Source: Infirmifilum lucidum
GTDB taxonomy: Archaea > Thermoproteota > Thermoprotei > Thermofilales > Thermofilaceae
Direction of reading: 5' to 3'
Assembly (NCBI RefSeq): GCF_014876775.1
Contig: NZ_CP062310.1
Location: forward strand, 1,093,699 to 1,157,698
Length of the DNA: 64,000 nucleotides
Shown: positions 17,237-26,611 of the stretch, piece by piece
Position numbering within the stretch: position 1 is the stretch's first letter
How the letters are laid out: every line of letters begins with the position of its first letter
The notes under the pieces: model-generated
Databases searched by the model: none
Told to the model about the DNA's origin: nothing
The model's input: the letters and a program-made list of their open reading frames with translations, nothing else
Position numbers and translations under genes: made by a program

Positions 17237-18226
17237 ATGTCAGACGTCGAGGTATGGGTCGAAAAATACAGGCCCCGTTCTCTTGATGAGATAGCTGACC
17301 AGGAGGAAATAGTGCGGCGTCTCAAGGAATTCGTCAGGACAAAGAGCCTCCCGCATCTACTCTTTGCAGGCCCCCCTGGTACCGGTAAGACTACAGCGGC
17401 TCTAGCCTTGGCACATGACCTCTACGGTGACCACTGGCGTGACAACACTCTCGAACTGAACGCTAGCGACGAACGTGGAATAGACGTGATAAGGAGCCGT
17501 ATAAAGGATTACGCCAGGACGCTACCCATCGGGGATGTCCCATTCAAGCTCGTGATCTTGGACGAAGCAGATAACATGACAGGCGATGCGCAACAAGCCC
17601 TCAGGAGGACGATGGAGCTTTTCAGTAAGAATACACGCTTTATACTAATTGCGAATTACGTCTCCAAGATAATTGAACCGATACAGTCCCGTTGTGCAGT
17701 TTTCCGCTTTCAACCGTTGCCGAAGGGCGCGGCGATCGAGAGGCTTAAGTGGATCGCCTCACAGGAAGGAGTTGACGTCAGCGAGGAAGCACTGGACGTT
17801 ATTTGGGAAGAGGCGCAGGGTGATTTGAGGAAAGCGATAAATACTCTTCAGGCAGCCTCGGCTATAAAAAGAAATGTTACTGCAGAAGTGGTATACGAGG
17901 CACTGGGAAAAATCAGGCCCAGGGAAGTTGAAGAAATGATTCAGAGTGCACTGAAAGGGGATCTCGTAGGGGCCCGAGAAAAGCTTAGAGCCCTGCTCTA
18001 CAATTACGGCTTATCGGGCATCGATATAGTCCGCTTCATACACAGGGAGATCTTCTCAGTGAGGAAAACAGTCAGGCTGGATACAGCGACTCTAGCAGAG
18101 CTAGTATCCCTAGTAGCTGAGGCTAATTATCGCATCGTTGAGGGGTCAGACGACGAGATACAGCTCATGGCTCTCCTGTCAAAACTCGCCTTACTAGCCC
18201 AGAGGCAACCCCCAGGCGGGAAGTAA
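17237..18226 (+). CDS. rfcS: Replication factor C small subunit
   Basis: Clamp-loader AAA+ ATPase, 329 residues, loads PCNA on DNA. N-terminal WVEKYRPRSLDEIA (RFC box II), Walker A GPPGTGKTT near residues 44-52, Walker B LDEADNM, the sensor region and the SRC motif (QSRCAVFRF) that supplies the arginine finger are all present. The frame is open from 17189, but ATG 17237 with GTGGTG upstream gives the family N-terminus. Followed with one-base overlap (TAATG) by the large subunit. Confidence 0.96.
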   Translation: MSDVEVWVEKYRPRSLDEIADQEEIVRRLKEFVRTKSLPHLLFAGPPGTGKTTAALALAHDLYGDHWRDNTLELNASDERGIDVIRSRIKDYARTLPIGDVPFKLVILDEADNMTGDAQQALRRTMELFSKNTRFILIANYVSKIIEPIQSRCAVFRFQPLPKGAAIERLKWIASQEGVDVSEEALDVIWEEAQGDLRKAINTLQAASAIKRNVTAEVVYEALGKIRPREVEEMIQSALKGDLVGAREKLRALLYNYGLSGIDIVRFIHREIFSVRKTVRLDTATLAELVSLVAEANYRIVEGSDDEIQLMALLSKLALLAQRQPPGGK

Positions 18227-19464
18227 TGTCCTCAGCGAGGTTCATTCCTTGGGCCGAAAAGTATAGGCCTAGACGTATACAAGATGTGGTCGGGAACGAG
18301 GAGGCCAAGAAGGAATATGTTGCATGGCTAAACTCATGGATCCGCGGAAAACCCTCGCACAAGGCAGTTCTGCTTTACGGCCCGCCTGGATGCGGTAAAA
18401 CTAGCATCGTCTATGCTACGGCGTCGGAGTACAACTGGGAGCTCATTGAAATAAACGCCAGCGATGTTAGATCCAGGGAAGCCATACAGAGCCGAGTCTT
18501 CCCTGCCATACAGACGGGCTCCATCTACGGGTACTCAGGCAAAATCATACTCATCGACGAAGTCGACGGTGTATGGACACGTGAAGACGTGGGGGGGATG
18601 GACGCTATCATAGAGCTGATAAGTAAGTCCAGGTATCCGGTAGTTCTCACAGCAAATGATCCCTGGGATCCTAAGCTAAAGGATCTGCGTGAAGCCTGCA
18701 AGCTAATAGAATTTAAGAAAATCGGAAAACGCGATGTAATCAGGGTATTAGAGGACATATGCTCTCGTGAGGGAGTACACTGTGACCGTGATGTACTGTC
18801 TGCTATCGCAGATAATGCTAAGGGGGATCTTCGCGCTGCAATAAACGACTTGCAGACGATTGCCATGGGACGCAAGACCATAAGCCTCGCAGACCTCCAA
18901 ATCCTGGGTGAAAGGGCTGAACAGGAGAACATGTTTGAAGTTGTGAGAACCGTCCTAACAGCTAAGACCCCGGAACAAGCTCTATCTGTTACGCGGTTAC
19001 CCTCACTCGACTACGAAATGCTCATCCAATGGCTTAGCGAAAACATCGTCGCCCAGTATACGCCAAGCTATAGGGCGATTGCTGACGCTTACGATGCCCT
19101 GTCCATGGCAGATATTTATCTTAGTAGGATGAAGCGCGAGCAGATCTGGGCACTCTTGCCCTACGCTTTAGAGCTGATGACAGCTGGAGTGGCCAGCGCG
19201 CGAGAGAGGCCTCCTTTCAAGTTCGTGAAGTACAGTTTTCCCGAGAAACTCAGAATACTCTCAAGGATAAAAACTAAGCGTGAAAAGTTCGTGGAAGCAA
19301 CACGTAATGCTGCCAGGCTGCTCCACGTGTCTACATCTACATTCAGGACAGAGTTCCTCCCGTATATAAGGCTCATAAACTCGTATAACCCAGAGCAGGC
19401 AAGGAGAATCCTCGCCTCACTCGGGATAAATGAAGAAACGGCGAAGTACATTCTGGAGACTTAG
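18226..19464 (+). CDS. rfcL: Replication factor C large subunit
   Basis: Large subunit of the archaeal clamp loader, 412 residues, at the short end of the family. IPWAEKYRPRRIQDVVGNEE at the start, Walker A YGPPGCGKTS near residues 49-58, Walker B IDEVDGV and sensor 1 LTANDPWD are typical of RfcL. The C-terminal Lys-rich tail and PIP box often seen in RfcL are not obvious; the protein ends with INEETAKYILET. Overlaps rfcS as TAATG, so the two subunits are translated together. Confidence 0.95.
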   Translation: MSSARFIPWAEKYRPRRIQDVVGNEEAKKEYVAWLNSWIRGKPSHKAVLLYGPPGCGKTSIVYATASEYNWELIEINASDVRSREAIQSRVFPAIQTGSIYGYSGKIILIDEVDGVWTREDVGGMDAIIELISKSRYPVVLTANDPWDPKLKDLREACKLIEFKKIGKRDVIRVLEDICSREGVHCDRDVLSAIADNAKGDLRAAINDLQTIAMGRKTISLADLQILGERAEQENMFEVVRTVLTAKTPEQALSVTRLPSLDYEMLIQWLSENIVAQYTPSYRAIADAYDALSMADIYLSRMKREQIWALLPYALELMTAGVASARERPPFKFVKYSFPEKLRILSRIKTKREKFVEATRNAARLLHVSTSTFRTEFLPYIRLINSYNPEQARRILASLGINEETAKYILET

Positions 19465-19481
19465 CGCGCCTGTTGCTAGAA

Positions 19482-19868
19482 CTATTTGATTACAGCGCTC
19501 TCAAGCTTCTCCTTTTTGTTCAAGCGTCTATGTCTTATTATCTCACTGAGTAGTTCTTTCTCGGAGAAGAAGCTCTGGTGCTCCACTTCAATTATCGGAA
19601 TTATTGAGTATTTACTGTCCGATGCCCAGGCATTCGAGACCAAGACCTCACCTGTAAAGTTGTTAAACAGGATATAGCCCCCTTGGAGGGGCTGCGCCGT
19701 CTCGTAGTAATATATGACGCTAGGCTCTCCTCCAAGCGTTACAGGTACAAAGTAGACGTGTGTGCTGTTCAGTTGATAGTGGTGTACCAGTGGTATCTGA
19801 CTAACATTTAACACATGTATGAGATCTATCAGGCGCTTAAGCCGTATGAGTTTCGCTGTCATTATCAC
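19482..19868 (-). CDS. Uncharacterised protein
   Basis: I do not recognise this 128-residue protein. It starts basic (KLIRLKRLIDLIHVL), then has alternating strands (HVYFVPVTLGG, PSVIYYYETAQPLQGGYILFNN), and ends in a charged helix with many Lys and Arg. No membrane span, no metal motif. GTG 19868 and ATG 19862 are both possible starts; a TATA-like CTTAAAAACTTA lies near 19930-19941 on this strand. It sits between rfcL (convergent, 17 bases apart) and the MtnA-like gene on the same strand. Confidence 0.6.
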   Translation of the reverse strand: MIMTAKLIRLKRLIDLIHVLNVSQIPLVHHYQLNSTHVYFVPVTLGGEPSVIYYYETAQPLQGGYILFNNFTGEVLVSNAWASDSKYSIIPIIEVEHQSFFSEKELLSEIIRHRRLNKKEKLESAVIK

Positions 19869-19939
19869 TCATCAACTCTGACATCTCGATGCGACTAAAA
19901 AGACCCACGCATTTCATGAAAGTAGAAAGGATTAAGTTT

Positions 19940-20977
19940 TTAAGCGAGAAGTCGGGGGATACTCTTCTCGAAGGGAGGGTAGATCAGGCCTTTCTCGGTG
20001 ATGATACCGGTGACCAGCTGCGGAGGGGTCAGGTCGAACGCATAGTATATTGCTGTAACCTCTTCGGGGGCAATCCTATAGCCCTTTATGTACAGGACTT
20101 CGCTGGGATCTCTCCTCTCGATCTCGAAGTCGTTGGGCCCCACCGATTTAAGGTCAAAAGAACTGGTTGGCGCTGCTACATAGAACGGTATATTGTGGAC
20201 GCGTGAAACCAGCGCTAGCAAGTATGTTCCCAGCTTGTTTGCAACCCAACCTGTCTTAGTAATCCTATCAGCACCGACTATCGCGAGGTTAATCTTCTCC
20301 TTCATGGCAAGGATACCGATACTGTTGTCGGTGGCGACATAGACGTCGATGCCTGCTTGGGCGAGCTCCCACGCTGTTAGCCGGGCCCCTTGGAGGTAGG
20401 GTCTGGTTTCAAGTGCTATTACCCGGAAGTTCTTCCCCCTTTCTTTCGCTACATACATCGGGGCTGTCGCCGTCCCCCAGTAACTAGTCGCCAGCGAGCC
20501 TGCATTACAAACAGTTATAATGGTATCCCCGTCTTCGATTAGATCGGCGCCTATCTCTCCAATCCTTCTGTTAGCCTCCTCATCCTCCTTCTGTATTTTC
20601 AAAGCTTCTTCGATGACGATACGCCTGGCCTCTTCAATGCTTGTAGTGCTTTTAGCTCTACTGAGCACCCTCTCAACGGCCCAGAAGAGGTTCACTGCTG
20701 TGGGGCGCGTTCTCTTCACTTCCTCTGCCACATATGCTAATTCCTTTAAGAAGCTCTCAAGAGAGTCCCCGTTAAAATGCCAGGCGAAAAGTGCCATAGA
20801 GAAGGCAGCTGCCACACCTATGGCTGGAGCCCCTCGAATCTCCATATCTTTAATTGCCCTGGCCAAGCGTCTCCAGTCGGTCGTCTCTATATAGACTAAG
20901 TTCTCTGGCAGCTCCTTTTGGTTTATTAAGCGGACAACGCCGTCTCTCCACTCAATAGTTCTCGGGAGTTTTAGCAT
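19940..20977 (-). CDS. mtnA: S-methyl-5-thioribose-1-phosphate isomerase (MtnA type)
   Basis: Member of the eIF2B-alpha/MtnA superfamily, 345 residues. Visible MtnA motifs are IRGAPAIGVAAAF (residues 48-60), RPTAVNLFWAVER, TVCNAGSLAT with the catalytic Cys near residue 159, TRPYLQGARLTAWEL, VGADRI with the catalytic Asp near 239, ANKLGTY and PFYVAAPTSSFD. These match MtnA more closely than ribose-1,5-bisphosphate isomerase, a sister family in archaeal AMP metabolism, which remains the alternative. TTTATCTTTTAT just upstream suggests a leaderless transcript. Confidence 0.88.
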   Translation of the reverse strand: MLKLPRTIEWRDGVVRLINQKELPENLVYIETTDWRRLARAIKDMEIRGAPAIGVAAAFSMALFAWHFNGDSLESFLKELAYVAEEVKRTRPTAVNLFWAVERVLSRAKSTTSIEEARRIVIEEALKIQKEDEEANRRIGEIGADLIEDGDTIITVCNAGSLATSYWGTATAPMYVAKERGKNFRVIALETRPYLQGARLTAWELAQAGIDVYVATDNSIGILAMKEKINLAIVGADRITKTGWVANKLGTYLLALVSRVHNIPFYVAAPTSSFDLKSVGPNDFEIERRDPSEVLYIKGYRIAPEEVTAIYYAFDLTPPQLVTGIITEKGLIYPPFEKSIPRLLA

Positions 20978-21007
20978 AAGTTATATCTCTACGGCATAAA
21001 AGATAAA

Positions 21008-21601
21008 TTATTTTTGGAGGAATGAAGGATCGTTCTCCTCGAGGAACAAATAAATGGCTCTAGCGATACTCTGTGCTATGCGCAGTGGCTCTGGGACTTT
21101 TCCATGCTTAGTAACAGCGTTGAGCAACTCTCTGAGATCCTCTTCTCCGATGCCCTCGTACCGCGCGTACACATAGCTCCTAGAGCTGCTTATGTACACA
21201 AGTCGGCGCTCGCCAAGATTAGAGTACATCTTTAGGCGCCCCTCATCGCCTGGAAAGTACTTCTCCAAGAATTTCTCGAGGCCGCTCGATTCCTCGTAGC
21301 TTAGACACACGACTGGTATGCCCAGTTCTCTGTAAAGAGTTTTTATGTCTACGATGTTAAACCAGCTTATTATACATCCGTTCAACATTACAGCGTTGAT
21401 GTCTTGCCTACCCGTGTTTCTTACGAGTTCAACTATCTTCTCTGTTGCGTCGAGTCCGCCTACAGTCAACCATGTGAGATAAACTCCGTCTACTATTCCA
21501 TCCCTCCTGTATGATACAGCTGCCAATATGGACTTCCTCAGTTTCTTGTTAAAGCATTCGGCCATTCCTAGTACGCGGAATGCAGGCTTCGTGAACTGCA
21601 A
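21008..21601 (-). CDS. DUF99 (UPF0215) family protein
   Basis: 197 residues, an archaeal family with an endonuclease V-like RNase H fold, sometimes labelled endonuclease dU; activity for this member is unproven. Recognised by FRVLGMAECF near the N-terminus, GVYLTWLTVGGLDATEKIVELV, INAVMLNGCIISWFNIVDIKTLYRELGIPVV-like core and the LRIAQSIARAIYLFLEEN end. One of the acidic residues expected in an EndoV site is visible in VGGLDA. It lies ten bases after the M24 peptidase gene and is probably cotranscribed with it and mtnA. Confidence 0.85.
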   Translation of the reverse strand: MQFTKPAFRVLGMAECFNKKLRKSILAAVSYRRDGIVDGVYLTWLTVGGLDATEKIVELVRNTGRQDINAVMLNGCIISWFNIVDIKTLYRELGIPVVCLSYEESSGLEKFLEKYFPGDEGRLKMYSNLGERRLVYISSSRSYVYARYEGIGEEDLRELLNAVTKHGKVPEPLRIAQSIARAIYLFLEENDPSFLQK

Positions 21602-21611
21602 GGCCGTAGCC

Positions 21612-22712
21612 CTAGATAAGGTAATCCCTAGGGAAATATGTCAGTAGCTCTGCGCCGCCCTCCTCGACCAGGATCATGTCCTCTACTCTTACTCCCAGAT
21701 ACCCAGCCATGTAGACTCCGGGCTCGACGGTTACGACGTCGCCTGGGAGCAGTAAAGCCTCGCTCTCAGAATTCAAGTACGGCTCTTCGTGGACTTCAAT
21801 GCCTACCCCATGCCCGAGGCCGTGGTTGAAGTAGAGGTGTAGTCCCTCCTCCTGGAGCGCCTTGTACGCAATGAAATAGACATCCCTAGCAGCCTTACCT
21901 GCCTGGATACTTTCCATCGCGCGTTCCTGCGCTCTCACGACAGCTTTTAATATCCTTTCTTGCTTCTGAGAGGGTTTGCCAAAGATCAGAGTCCGCGTTA
22001 TATCGCTACAATAGCCTTTGACTCTTGCCCCAAGGTCTATCTTGACGACATCTCCCTCTTTCAGTGCGCGTTGCGTCGGCTTTGCGTGTGGCTGTGCAGC
22101 ATGTTCTCCGAATGCGACTATTGGGTCGAACGAGGGGCGCGCTCCACCTCTGAGGAGGGTTACGAGCACTGCTGTGACGACGTCAAGCTCTGTCACTCCG
22201 CGGTCAAGAGCGTCAATTGCCCTTCTCATGGCTTGCTCAGCAAGCCAGGCCGCCTCCCTAATTATAGCGAGCTCGACTTTGTCCTTCTGTCTCCTAAGGG
22301 CTACAACATCCCGCGTAATATCAACAGGCTCTGCTCCAAGTTTCTCGGCGAGCTTTTTCTTTGTTTCAAGCCCCGCGCCGCCGATGCCAATTTTCTCGGG
22401 GGGTAGTCCCTCTAGGAGTTTTCCGATGACATCGTACAAGTCTCCTCTAATCACTTTCTCGTATTCTGCGACATCCGTCTGACGAGAGAAGGCGTAAACA
22501 TCGCCAATAACGTGCTCCTCGACAGCCCTCAGGTATTCAAGTCTGCTTGAAAGTAACAGAACATCCCCTCTGTCTAGGACTATCGCTAGGCTCGGTGCAT
22601 CCGTTCCAGCGAAGTAGTAAATGTTAGCCGGTGAGAAGATGAGAGCCGCTTTAAGGTTCTTGTTAGAGAGTATGCCTAGTAGCCTTTCAACATGGCTCTT
22701 AAATGGTTCCAC
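21612..22712 (-). CDS. pepQ: M24-family aminopeptidase (Xaa-Pro dipeptidase type)
   Basis: Pita-bread fold metallopeptidase, 366 residues, cytoplasmic. The N-terminal creatinase-like domain starts [15 protein letters not shown] and contains the [12 protein letters not shown] strand typical of prolidases. The metal ligands are all seen in the C-terminal domain: [19 protein letters not shown] (two Asp), [14 protein letters not shown] (His), VTVEPGVY (Glu) and VRVEDM (Glu). Start is GTG 22712 behind GGAG. Exact substrate (Xaa-Pro dipeptides or longer peptides) cannot be told from sequence. Confidence 0.92.
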   Translation of the reverse strand: MEPFKSHVERLLGILSNKNLKAALIFSPANIYYFAGTDAPSLAIVLDRGDVLLLSSRLEYLRAVEEHVIGDVYAFSRQTDVAEYEKVIRGDLYDVIGKLLEGLPPEKIGIGGAGLETKKKLAEKLGAEPVDITRDVVALRRQKDKVELAIIREAAWLAEQAMRRAIDALDRGVTELDVVTAVLVTLLRGGARPSFDPIVAFGEHAAQPHAKPTQRALKEGDVVKIDLGARVKGYCSDITRTLIFGKPSQKQERILKAVVRAQERAMESIQAGKAARDVYFIAYKALQEEGLHLYFNHGLGHGVGIEVHEEPYLNSESEALLLPGDVVTVEPGVYMAGYLGVRVEDMILVEEGGAELLTYFPRDYLI

Positions 22713-22816
22713 GTGAGTTCATGCTCCTAATGCGAAATATATTGTTTTGCTTTGTACTGATAACCTAGGAGCGACAATGCTTTTAGGAGGTGTGCGTTCG
22801 ACACTATGTTTGAGTA

Positions 22817-24190
22817 ATGGGCGCAAAGATAAGGGATCGCCTGCTCGCTACTACGAGTACCTTTGTTGTATCGGTAATGTACTCTGAGCTATTTCTCAAC
22901 AACGCTAGTAGCCTAATGCTCTACATTGTCCCAGCGGTCTCTGCGTTAGTCGTACCCTCTCTTGGTGCACCGATATTCGTCCTAATATTTTTCCTAGAGC
23001 TCTACCGCTTAGAAGAACTCTTCCTACTTCTTGCTCTTTTACCATTCCTGTTATTTATACTCCTGAAGAACGTTCACAGCTGGGCATCATCTCTAGTCCT
23101 CCTAGTGCTAACACCCTTAATAGTAATCTACCCTCAGGTAACTGGAGTAGTTCTCGGCATGCTGTATTACCTGGCCTTTAAAGAAAAACCCAGAGAAGCT
23201 GTTTTTACCGGCGTAAGCCTCGTAGCTAACCTCTTCGTCATTTCCTTCTTGCTTTTAAAAGAATACGAGACAAGAATACCTCTGCTACTCCTACCCGGAG
23301 GTTTCCAAGCCACGGGAAATGAAATTAGCCGGGCTGCACTTTTCTACTCTACTTTCGCGAACAGACTTTTTAGCGATACTAAGCTACTTGCGGAGGCAAT
23401 AGTGCTAGTTTCATCGCTAGCCGCTGTATCGCTGTTCGAGGGAAAAAACATGTTTTCACTCATTGCCCCTCAAACTGTCCTCTTAAGCACTACACCATTA
23501 ATCGGGGGGCTGATGCCAAGTGACGTTGTTGGACTCGTTTTATCTGTGGGAACCAGTAGCCTATTCCATGTCGCTGAGCAGGCGTCTGTGAGTCTATATC
23601 CTCGTGTACTCGCCCTGAGAAACTTACTCAAGAAGAGAGGCCGCGAAGAAATCAGGAGTGATTACTCGGTGTTGTTCACCGACGTGGCAACAACCGCAAG
23701 GGAGCTGAAGCTACTATGCGAAACACTCCCTCCCGGCAGGAAAATCGTCATACTGGGTCTCAGCGAAGACGAGGAGAAATTATTTGTGAAGCATGTTCTT
23801 GGAGGAAAGAAGTGTGCTGCCAGTGTTGTTTTCTTCCACGAGTTAGGTCTAGAGAAACTCCTAAGCCTTCCACCCAATGAGACTATTGTCGTCTATATCC
23901 GTATACTGGACGAGAAGACAGCTCTATCCATGCTCTCAAAGCTGACGGGTTTTGATGCAGAAACAATTAGAGAACTGGTGCAACCGTACTTGGAGAAACT
24001 CAAGCGTATAAGTCGGGTTACGCTGTATAATCTCTCAAAGGAAATAGACGAGCTTATAAAACAGGGTGTAAGTGCCAGGAAAGCCTTTGACTCTGTGATG
24101 AGTAGGGTAGAGCCAGAATTAAACGAGGAATTTATACAAACTCTAGAAAAAATATATGTAACTTACGAGATTGTAGGCTTTGCAAGGTGA
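22817..24190 (+). CDS. Polytopic membrane protein with cytoplasmic C-terminal domain
   Basis: I do not recognise this 457-residue protein. Residues 10-235 are rich in Leu, Val and Phe and hold roughly seven to nine membrane spans (for example around 35-70, 66-88, 93-120, 132-150, 190-206, 213-240). Residues 255-457 are soluble and charged. The pattern PPGRKIVILGLSEDEEKLF, then ETIVVYIRILDEKTALSMLSKLTGFD recalls an AAA+ ATPase domain without a Walker A lysine, which I only suggest. Its stop overlaps the next start by four bases (GTGA). It is the first gene of a cluster leading to Roadblock and small-GTPase genes. Confidence 0.75.
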   Translation: MGAKIRDRLLATTSTFVVSVMYSELFLNNASSLMLYIVPAVSALVVPSLGAPIFVLIFFLELYRLEELFLLLALLPFLLFILLKNVHSWASSLVLLVLTPLIVIYPQVTGVVLGMLYYLAFKEKPREAVFTGVSLVANLFVISFLLLKEYETRIPLLLLPGGFQATGNEISRAALFYSTFANRLFSDTKLLAEAIVLVSSLAAVSLFEGKNMFSLIAPQTVLLSTTPLIGGLMPSDVVGLVLSVGTSSLFHVAEQASVSLYPRVLALRNLLKKRGREEIRSDYSVLFTDVATTARELKLLCETLPPGRKIVILGLSEDEEKLFVKHVLGGKKCAASVVFFHELGLEKLLSLPPNETIVVYIRILDEKTALSMLSKLTGFDAETIRELVQPYLEKLKRISRVTLYNLSKEIDELIKQGVSARKAFDSVMSRVEPELNEEFIQTLEKIYVTYEIVGFAR

Positions 24191-25374
24191 AAGCAGTGCT
24201 CCAGTCGAGTAAAATGTACCTAAAACTGGAGGAGATACCCTTCATGCACTGGGGCATCATAACACGCTATAACTTCTCACCTGACAAGCTTCACCTAGTA
24301 CCGCGTAAACGATGGGATCCTCTATCTTCTGCGCCTATAGTACTGCCTGATGCCTCTGGGCGTCTCGTGCCGATAGGTAAGTGGAAAGGGCACTTCTCGT
24401 ATATAAGTCCCATCCGGGGCTTAAGACCTGGCGAGGACAGTGATAGTAAGCCTAGAGATGTTTTCAAGGACATAATCTCCGGGAAAGACTACGCAATTTT
24501 CGTGGCGCTTGATGATAAACCCTATGACTCTGTCTTCAGTGTAGAGCCTATTGCTGTCGAGATCTCAAATACTAAGGCTGCCACGATAGTAAATAGGTTC
24601 CCCGCTATGGTGAGAGTCCTGGATCCTGAATTAGAGGGGTATCTACGCTCAAAACTAGAAGACAAGCACACTAGGATAGCGCGCGGCATAAACCTAGTGA
24701 CATTCCCAGTTGACGCGTACTACGAGACGTTCAGCGAGGCGCCACCGGATTCGTTAGCTTGTGTCTTCAAGTCGCTCATACAGGCTATTAAGTCAAGCGT
24801 AGTAGAGGCCCAGAAACACGGGCACAGACTATTACCCGTGTATGTCTTCTTTAATATTGGGAAGATGGCCGGAGGCAGCCAGCCACGCCTACACGCCCAG
24901 ACGTATATTGACTTGAACGAGGACGGGCATGGCACCTTCATGGAGAACCTCTTACAAGCCTTCGATTACTCGAAAAGCAAGTGTCACCTTTGCTCGTCTC
25001 GGCATGACGGGAGGATTGTTTACGAAAACAATACCTGGATAGCGTGGGCCACCTCTGCTCCTCGCCGTAATTTCCACGTCAGGATTGCGCCGAAGCGTCA
25101 CCTAGAGAGGATAACCGATCTCGACGAAAGCGAAATCCAGGGCCTTGTAGACACTATTATTACAGTCTCGCAGGCAATGGACAAGGTAGGCATTATTAGA
25201 GACAGATATCTACTGATTTATAGCAACCCCTTCGGGTATAACTCGTTCTTCCACCTTTTCATCGACTTTATACCTTTCGAGAGAATTGGAGGCATAGAGA
25301 TCCTAGATTCGGTACGCGTCGCTAGAGTGGCGCCAGAGGAAGCTGCGAGGATTATCCGCGGGGCTATTGGTTGA
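24187..25374 (+). CDS. GalT-like HIT-superfamily nucleotidyltransferase
   Basis: 395-residue protein with the two-domain look of galactose-1-phosphate uridylyltransferases and relatives. The signature strand N223-IGKMAGGSQP-RLHAQ keeps the nucleophile His (H236) and the transferase-type Gln (Q238), but the first His of the HPHxQ motif is Arg (R234). A CHLC pair (C266, C269) may bind metal. The second half repeats HIT elements: APRRNFHVRIAPKRHL (H297). Likely a nucleotide-sugar or ADP-sugar transferase/phosphorylase; substrate unknown. GTG start overlaps the upstream stop. Confidence 0.72.
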   Translation: MKAVLQSSKMYLKLEEIPFMHWGIITRYNFSPDKLHLVPRKRWDPLSSAPIVLPDASGRLVPIGKWKGHFSYISPIRGLRPGEDSDSKPRDVFKDIISGKDYAIFVALDDKPYDSVFSVEPIAVEISNTKAATIVNRFPAMVRVLDPELEGYLRSKLEDKHTRIARGINLVTFPVDAYYETFSEAPPDSLACVFKSLIQAIKSSVVEAQKHGHRLLPVYVFFNIGKMAGGSQPRLHAQTYIDLNEDGHGTFMENLLQAFDYSKSKCHLCSSRHDGRIVYENNTWIAWATSAPRRNFHVRIAPKRHLERITDLDESEIQGLVDTIITVSQAMDKVGIIRDRYLLIYSNPFGYNSFFHLFIDFIPFERIGGIEILDSVRVARVAPEEAARIIRGAIG

Positions 25375-25411
25375 CAAAAAATAATTATCAGGCTCACTGC
25401 TCTTTTATTTA

Positions 25412-26179
25412 GTGTCGCTCATGTTAAGTCACCTACAGGCCCTGTTGTCGCCAGCCCAGGTCATGGGGGATTATCTGGCTCCACTGATTTATCTCTCCTT
25501 TCTCTCACTCGGCATCTCTATAGGCGTCCTCATATCCTTCATATACATTATCCGCATGATACAACACGGCGGTACACCTCGAGAGGTTCTAGAGAAGCTT
25601 AGCCACTTGGAGGAAAAAGCCGAGAAACTAGAGGACTCGCAAGGAGGTCTATCCTCGAGTGTAGCCGAGCTTAGTGCTTCAGTGAAGAGTTTACAGGAGA
25701 GCTTGATGCGTGTAGATTCCCGTTTAACAAGCCTTGAAAGCAGAGTAACGGTACTCGAGAGGAGAGGGGTCAGAGAGTTGAGAGAGACAGCACGTACAGT
25801 TTCTTACCCCAGGCCCTCCCAACTTGCGAAAGTGGAGGCAGCAACCATAAAGGATCTGAATGAGATTGTACTCCACTTCCCCGAGGTGAGGTATGCTGGA
25901 ATAATCACGTCGCAGGGGTATGTTGTAAAGAGCTATGGCCAACCTAGCGAGGAACCCCCTAAGATGCTTGAAGTGTTAAGGATTTCTGGTACGCCGAGGG
26001 TCTCACTTATAAGGGGGGATAGGAGGCTTGAAGTGTTCTATCTTGGGGACGTGAAAGACCTCTCTATCTACGGCATACTGGAAATCGAAGACAGTGTAAG
26101 CATTGATGAGGCTAAGCTTGAGGCGATAAAAGAAACGATAAATAGATATTTTAGGAGTGTTGTTTCAAAGTCACAATAA
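25412..26179 (+). CDS. Membrane-anchored coiled-coil protein with possible Roadblock-like C-terminus
   Basis: 255 residues in three parts. Residues 20-47 form one membrane span (LAPLIYLSFLSLGISIGVL...). Residues 57-120 form a heptad-rich coiled coil (HLEEKAEKLED, VAELSASVKSLQESL, LTSLESRVTVLERR). Residues 145-255 form an alpha/beta domain, beginning LNEIVLHFPEVRYAGIITSQGYVVKSYG, whose pattern of helix, strand, turn and strand looks like a divergent Roadblock/LC7 domain. It has its own TATA-like CTTTTATTTAG upstream. It is followed after 15 bases by a clear Roadblock gene, so it may be the membrane receptor or scaffold of that system. Confidence 0.75.
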   Translation: MSLMLSHLQALLSPAQVMGDYLAPLIYLSFLSLGISIGVLISFIYIIRMIQHGGTPREVLEKLSHLEEKAEKLEDSQGGLSSSVAELSASVKSLQESLMRVDSRLTSLESRVTVLERRGVRELRETARTVSYPRPSQLAKVEAATIKDLNEIVLHFPEVRYAGIITSQGYVVKSYGQPSEEPPKMLEVLRISGTPRVSLIRGDRRLEVFYLGDVKDLSIYGILEIEDSVSIDEAKLEAIKETINRYFRSVVSKSQ

Positions 26180-26194
26180 AATATTGGTGAACCT

Positions 26195-26611
26195 ATGAGT
26201 CTGGACAAGGAGACCGAAATTCGAGGTGTCCTTGGGAAAATAATCAAGGAGACGCACGATGCAATCATGTCGATAGTGTTTGCGTGGCGGGACGGAATAC
26301 CCGTGTCTTTCATAGCCCCCGACCAGTCTCAAGCCGAGTTCCTGGCAGTGGCCTCCGCCGCGGCGCTGGGATCCCTCGACGCTCTCGGGGACATTTTCGG
26401 TAGTCGCGTTAAGCGCGTCGACGTGGAGTTTGAGAATGGAGGCCATGTCATCATATCATCCGTTAACGGCTCCTTCATTGCGCTCTCGACAACGCCACGC
26501 CCCAACCTAGGACTGATACATCTCGTCCTGAGGAAGTACGAGGACGACGTCGTAAGGATGGCCGGTGTCGGCTATGTCGACGCGAAGAAACTACCTAAAA
26601 ATACTCGTTAG
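26195..26611 (+). CDS. Roadblock/LC7 domain protein
   Basis: 138 residues. Roadblock/LC7 proteins are small dimeric regulators of Ras/Arf/MglA-type GTPases. The fold is visible as ETHDAIMSIVFAWRDGIPVSFIAP, then AVASAAALGSLDALGDIFG, then VDVEFENGGHVIISSVNGSFIALSTT and PNLGLIHLVLRK. The 3' end overlaps the GTPase gene by about 38 bases, a strong sign of coupled translation. It is probably the direct partner (MglB-like) of that GTPase. Confidence 0.88.
   Translation: MSLDKETEIRGVLGKIIKETHDAIMSIVFAWRDGIPVSFIAPDQSQAEFLAVASAAALGSLDALGDIFGSRVKRVDVEFENGGHVIISSVNGSFIALSTTPRPNLGLIHLVLRKYEDDVVRMAGVGYVDAKKLPKNTR

Noticed and set aside
19889-20206. 105-codon plus-strand frame
   Set aside because: It lies almost wholly antisense to the MtnA-type isomerase gene, whose motifs are intact.
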